Below, piece after piece: positions 14,083 to 17,236 of a stretch of 17,236 nt of DNA. How positions within the stretch are numbered: position 1 is the stretch's first letter; every line of letters begins with the position of its first letter. This stretch comes from Candidatus Woesearchaeota archaeon CG07_land_8_20_14_0_80_44_23 (GTDB lineage: Archaea; Nanobdellota; Nanobdellia; Woesearchaeales; 0-14-0-80-44-23), in the NCBI GenBank assembly GCA_002779235.1, contig PEXD01000079.1, positions 1-17,236 on the forward strand. The letters run 5' to 3'. The notes under the pieces were generated by a model. The model was not told where the DNA came from. It saw only the letters and a list, made by a program, of their open reading frames with translations, and did no database searches. A program made the position numbers and the translations under genes.

Positions 14083-14826
14083 TCATTCAAAAAGCTCAGA
14101 ATACTTATTTTTAATTTCTATTATGCTGTCAAGCACAACTGCCCTTTTTGTCTGAAGTGCTTTTTCTATGCTGTTTTTAACAAGTTCGTGCTTCCAGCTT
14201 CCATTTGGAACGTAGACAGCTTTTATTCCTGCATCTATGGCCGGTTCTATGTCTGACCTGTAATAATTGCCAACGCTGTATGAGTGTTCCTTATCATGAT
14301 TTCCCAAAAGGGACAATATCGCAGTAGGAGTCTTATCAGAGTTGATGACCTTGATGCTGTTCCTAGCGAACCATCGGTCCAGCCCGTTGGCAATTACTTT
14401 TTGCATCTGGTAATTGTCATCTCCTTTTGTGAGAAGCATTAGACTGTCTTTCTGATAGAGCAGAAAGTTAAGTGTTTCTTCAGCGCCAGGCACAATATCA
14501 GTAGCGGGAGTTTCAAATGCAGTGTTGCCTATTGCCAGCATTTCCTCAACATTCTTTTCGCTCCATTTGACTTTTCTATCGTCGCAGAGAGATTGCATTG
14601 CCTTTGCAAGGGAATCCGGATACCTTTCAATGCAGTATGGGTTTGGCAGCTCTTTAACCGCCTTGTCGTCAATATCTTCTATAGTTTTCACAATTTCATT
14701 TACTCCGGGCGTCTTTTTGCCAAGCAGGAAAACAATGTAATCTACTGCCTTTGCCTTTGCCTGCGTGTAATGGTATTCGGTTGATATTAGCGTGTCATCC
14801 AGGTCAAATATGAATTTGTTTTTCAT
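14083..14826 (-). CDS. HAD-superfamily hydrolase
   Basis: 247 residues. It is a phosphatase-like enzyme of the haloacid dehalogenase fold, with a helical cap at about 15-105. Motif I is FDLDDTL at 7-13 with nucleophile Asp8 and acid/base Asp10. Motif II is LLTKG with Thr133, motif III is probably Lys165, and motif IV is SVGNYYRSDIEPAIDAG at 184-200 with Asp192; the usual Asp after VG is Asn187. The substrate cannot be told. The start is leaderless: TATA at 14846-14857 is about 26 nt from the ATG. Its stop (TGA, 14085-14083) directly abuts the stop of the ATPase, with no spacer for a terminator. Confidence 0.85.
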   Translation of the reverse strand: MKNKFIFDLDDTLISTEYHYTQAKAKAVDYIVFLLGKKTPGVNEIVKTIEDIDDKAVKELPNPYCIERYPDSLAKAMQSLCDDRKVKWSEKNVEEMLAIGNTAFETPATDIVPGAEETLNFLLYQKDSLMLLTKGDDNYQMQKVIANGLDRWFARNSIKVINSDKTPTAILSLLGNHDKEHSYSVGNYYRSDIEPAIDAGIKAVYVPNGSWKHELVKNSIEKALQTKRAVVLDSIIEIKNKYSELFE

Positions 14827-14845
14827 TTCTCAGAAAAATTGCAGG

Positions 14846-14857
14846 CATTATATAAAT
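14846..14857 (-). promoter_or_regulatory. TATA box of the HAD gene
   Basis: On the minus strand ATTTATATAATG. Its distance to the ATG at 14826 predicts a leaderless mRNA. It shares a 107-bp divergent region with the TldD-like gene. Confidence 0.65.
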
Positions 14858-14890
14858 GTTATCTTTGCAAAATAGTGAACAATGCAAATG

Positions 14891-14900
14891 TTTAAATAAA
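14891..14900 (+). promoter_or_regulatory. TATA box of the TldD-like gene
   Basis: TTTAAATAAA predicts transcription start near 14920, just before the GGTGGT ribosome binding site (14921-14926), which lies 7 nt before the ATG at 14934. Confidence 0.65.
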
Positions 14901-14933
14901 TAAAAACAAAATGTTTCTGTGGTGGTTTAAAAA

Positions 14934-16640
14934 ATGGTGGATTCTGTGAAGATAATGAGCACTCTTGAAGAAGAAGTCAACAGGTGGATGAATGCAAAGG
15001 AGTCAAGGCAGATTGGAAATTCCTCAGTTGTTCTTTCACCTTCATACATTTATGCAGTCCACAACAGCAGGAACACTATTGACATAGTTTACTCAAACGG
15101 TGCCTTGTATGACGATTCGGACAGTGATGAGTCCCATGTTTCAGTAGAGGTTTGGGCGGGGGATGATTTCAACGGAAATGGATACTGGTTCAACCATGAA
15201 ACCAGCTCAAAGCAAAACACCCTGCCTGACATCAAAAGAATATTAGAGCGAATTCTGGGGGAGAGCTTCAATAACAGCCTGGGGCAGTATTTCAAGGGGC
15301 ACATGCAAATTTCCACTGAAGCGCCACAAATGATAAACGGCAGACAATACATTTCCCATTTCAGGAAGATGGAGCATTGCCCTGCAACAGTTGATATTGA
15401 AGTTCCTGAGTTCCCCGAATACAACAAGAAAGAGATGAAGCGAATTGCAAAAAAGCTCAGCTATGAGTTTTCACAGATGGAGCACGTTGCTGATTCAACG
15501 ATTTCATATAAGGTAATAAAAGAAGAACACCATTTTGTCTCCTCAGAGGGCTCCAGAATTGCAACAAGGAATTGGCGCGCGATGTTAGCATTTACCATTG
15601 AGATAAAGGATATTGAAGGGAGGAAGCTTGAATTTGTAAAGACATTCGCACCAAAAAAGCAGGAAGAGCTTCTCAACGAGGAGCTTCTGAGATACATCTG
15701 CGCCAACTTCTACAAAAAAGCAGCTGCGAGGTATGACTGCCCGAGACAGGAGACGGGAGAATTTAATATCATAATGGACCCTGATGAGATAGGAGTTCTG
15801 TTTCATGAGGGTTTGGCAGCCCACCTTCTATCTGCAAGATACATCCTTGACAACAATCTGACAACATTCAACCTGGACAAGCTCAACAAGCAGATAATTC
15901 CCGAGTTCATATCCCTGTATGATGACCCAATGCTCCCTTCTGCCAACCATTGGAGCAATTTCAAGTATGACGATGAGGGGATGCGCACGCAGAGAAAACT
16001 TCTTGTTGAAAACGGCATATTGAGGGACTACCTTACTGACAGAAACTCGGCAGCCGCGCTTTCATACATACTCGGCAAAAAGGTGGCTGCCGGAAACAGC
16101 AGGCGCAACCCTTTGGAAAGCAACGAGCCTGAACCGAGAATCAGCAACCTTGATATTGAAACCTCAAAACCGAAATCATCTGATGAGCTGAAAAGGGAGC
16201 TTATGAGGATGTGCATAAAAGAGGACAGGGAATACGGGATTTTGACAGAGGGCTCAAACGGGGGGCATGTGAACGCTTCAGGGGAGGAAGAGGATGACAA
16301 TGATGAGTCAGGGGTTAATGTGACCTTCCCTAACTTTGTATACAGGATTTACACAGACGGAAGGATAATCCCGGTAAAACTCGCCCATACAGTCGGCTCC
16401 GCATATAATCTTCTGAACTCAATTCAGATGCTTGGAACCAAAAAAACATTGTTTACTGGAACGTGCGGGGCTACTTCCGGGCCAATTCCAGTATCTATGT
16501 ATTCAATGTCCGGGCTTCTGAAAAAGGTTGAGATTGGAAGCGAAAACCCCAGAATAGACAGACGCCCTCTTCTTACTGATGATGAAGATGAAAAGGGAGA
16601 AGTCAGTATAGTCCCAGGAGGCCTGAATGATAAAGAGTAG
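14934..16640 (+). CDS. TldD/PmbA-family protein with altered zinc motif
   Basis: 568 residues, longer than the usual 450-480. GGTGGT 7 nt upstream fixes the start. TldD, with TldE/PmbA, forms a metalloprotease that processes unfolded or modified peptides. Family marks are DPDEIGVLFHE at 282-292, DDEGMRTQRKLLVENGILRDYLTDRNSA at 346-373, and TGTCGATSGPIPVS at 508-521, where Cys511 corresponds to the third zinc ligand. The zinc motif is odd: TldD has HExxxH, but here it is HEGLAAH (291-297), with Ala296 in the place of the second His and a His one residue later. An acidic insertion (about 440-460) and an acidic tail (about 550-560) are unusual. No TldE-like gene is in the window. It could be an inactive partner or a lineage variant with shifted geometry. 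Confidence 0.82.
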   Translation: MVDSVKIMSTLEEEVNRWMNAKESRQIGNSSVVLSPSYIYAVHNSRNTIDIVYSNGALYDDSDSDESHVSVEVWAGDDFNGNGYWFNHETSSKQNTLPDIKRILERILGESFNNSLGQYFKGHMQISTEAPQMINGRQYISHFRKMEHCPATVDIEVPEFPEYNKKEMKRIAKKLSYEFSQMEHVADSTISYKVIKEEHHFVSSEGSRIATRNWRAMLAFTIEIKDIEGRKLEFVKTFAPKKQEELLNEELLRYICANFYKKAAARYDCPRQETGEFNIIMDPDEIGVLFHEGLAAHLLSARYILDNNLTTFNLDKLNKQIIPEFISLYDDPMLPSANHWSNFKYDDEGMRTQRKLLVENGILRDYLTDRNSAAALSYILGKKVAAGNSRRNPLESNEPEPRISNLDIETSKPKSSDELKRELMRMCIKEDREYGILTEGSNGGHVNASGEEEDDNDESGVNVTFPNFVYRIYTDGRIIPVKLAHTVGSAYNLLNSIQMLGTKKTLFTGTCGATSGPIPVSMYSMSGLLKKVEIGSENPRIDRRPLLTDDEDEKGEVSIVPGGLNDKE

Positions 16641-16648
16641 AATGGCAT

Positions 16649-16663
16649 GTTTTTGGGAAAAAC
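16649..16663. repeat. 6-3-6 hairpin after the TldD-like gene
   Basis: GTTTTT - GGG - AAAAAC follows the stop codon by 8 nt and touches the next promoter. The 3-nt loop matches the style of other hairpins in the window. Confidence 0.5.
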
Positions 16664-16672
16664 TTTTAAATA
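16664..16672 (+). promoter_or_regulatory. TATA box of the last gene
   Basis: TTTTAAATA at 16664-16672 predicts transcription start near 16694, directly before the GGTGGT ribosome binding site (16695-16700). Confidence 0.6.
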
Positions 16673-16704
16673 CGGGCTGATGCCAGTATAAAAAGGTGGT
16701 CTGT

Positions 16705-17148
16705 TTGATACTTGGAATCGGATTCAACAAAATCTCAGCTGAAAAGAAGAAGATGGCTGCAGACAAACTGCAGGTCAACAATAACGTGGAAATAAGAAAT
16801 ATTGAAAAAGCAGAGATAGGCGGGGCAAAAAAGGAGACAGAAGGCATAAAAGTCACTTTTGCCTTCAAAACATCATACAGTCCCTCAATAGGGGAAATCC
16901 TGCTGGAAGGGGAGCTTGTCGCAGTGGAAGACAAGAAAGTGGCAGAGGAAGCCCTGAAGGAGTGGAAGAAGAACAAGACACTGAGCAAGGAGCTGCTTAG
17001 GGAAGTGATGGACTCAATTCTTGCAAGGGCAACCATAGAGGCAGTGGTGATAAGCAGGGAGATTTCGCTCCCGCCGCCAATCCCATTTCCGAAGGTCTCT
17101 GACAGGCAGGACAAGCCGGTCCAGCCAAACCAGCCATATATCGGCTGA
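16705..17148 (+). CDS. Small conserved archaeal-type protein of unknown function
   Basis: 147 residues from the TTG at 16705, chosen because GGTGGT (16695-16700) is 4 nt upstream and the protein then begins ILGIGFNKISAEKKK; a GTG at 16696 is the alternative. The layout is short beta strands (about 2-12, 24-34, 46-56, 63-73), a charged helix EEALKEWKKNKTLSKELLREVMDSILARA (about 82-110), and a proline-rich end LPPPIPFPKV (about 122-131). This combination looks like a small family seen in many archaea. A SecB-like fold is possible from the antiparallel strand plus long helix pattern, but I cannot confirm it. There is no signal peptide or metal motif. Confidence 0.7.
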   Translation: MILGIGFNKISAEKKKMAADKLQVNNNVEIRNIEKAEIGGAKKETEGIKVTFAFKTSYSPSIGEILLEGELVAVEDKKVAEEALKEWKKNKTLSKELLREVMDSILARATIEAVVISREISLPPPIPFPKVSDRQDKPVQPNQPYIG

Positions 17149-17180
17149 TTTTTACCTTCTTATTTTTGTTTTCATTACAA
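17148..17180 (+). terminator. T-rich terminator
   Basis: Three T-runs directly after the stop codon, as expected for archaeal termination. Confidence 0.6.
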
Positions 17181-17186
17181 AGAAAT

Positions 17187-17236
17187 TGCGCAGGGTTTAA
17201 AGCCCCGCACACAAAACGCAAAGACAGGGTCTTGCG
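17187..17236. repeat. Second hairpin array, cut by the window end, with module copy B
   Basis: The separator TGCGCA (17187-17192) is followed by a stem pairing TGCG/CGCA and GGG/CCC around TTTAAAG, then CGCACA (17206-17211). Next comes the 26-bp module (17211-17236), which matches 66-91 with one loop change. The array probably continues beyond the window. Confidence 0.75.

Noticed and set aside
66..17236. The whole window as one mobile island bounded by direct repeats
   Set aside because: No integrase, transposase or tRNA attachment site is present, and the gene content is largely housekeeping; the repeats are better seen as dispersed intergenic elements.

Overview
This 17.2-kb window looks like archaeal chromosome, most likely from a DPANN-type lineage (Woesearchaeota/Pacearchaeota-like); the lineage is an inference. 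The archaeal signs are seen directly. TATA boxes of the TTTATATA/TTTAAATA type lie about 25 nt before several start codons, giving apparently leaderless genes. Other genes have GGTGGT/GAGGTG ribosome binding sites. Pyruvate:ferredoxin oxidoreductase has four subunits, UMP kinase is the archaeal type, and the last gene resembles a small conserved archaeal protein family. Several neighbours look bacterial: a bacterial-length tRNA-guanine transglycosylase, an RsuA/RluB-type pseudouridine synthase and an M23 metallopeptidase.

Layout. 1-170: a dense run of hairpins with TGTACA/TGCGCA separators. 252-737: a small membrane protein with a LysM-like tail. 738-1274: no intact gene; a probable broken minus-strand gene interrupted by one TAG, then A/T-rich hairpins. 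1275-3241 (minus): tgt and a pseudouridine synthase overlapping by 4 nt, preceded by two long inverted repeats. 3396-5372 (minus): a membrane-anchored, cysteine-rich M23 peptidase. 5529-9120 (plus): the pyruvate oxidoreductase operon in the order gamma, delta, unknown X, alpha, unknown zinc-ribbon Y, beta. 9136-11202 (minus): a tightly overlapping four-gene operon of two half-size EamA transporters, a Rossmann methyltransferase-like protein and UMP kinase. 11350-14082 (plus): a SERCA-like Ca2+ ATPase. 14083-14826 (minus): a HAD hydrolase whose stop codon abuts that of the ATPase. 14934-16640 (plus): a TldD-like protein with a displaced zinc motif. 16705-17148 (plus): a small conserved archaeal-type protein. 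17187-17236: the hairpin array family again, cut by the window edge.

How the genes fit together. The POR operon would convert pyruvate to acetyl-CoA and reduced ferredoxin; the two extra small proteins are candidate assembly or electron-transfer partners. tgt and the pseudouridine synthase form an RNA-modification unit. The transporter/methyltransferase/UMP kinase operon could link nucleotide supply to envelope chemistry, but that is conjecture. The M23 peptidase and LysM-like protein suggest contact with peptidoglycan, which archaea lack, so a bacterial host or prey wall is one possibility. The most unusual structure is the family of short hairpins, mostly with 3-nt loops. A 26-bp hairpin module occurs at both ends of the window, and its only difference falls in the loop.
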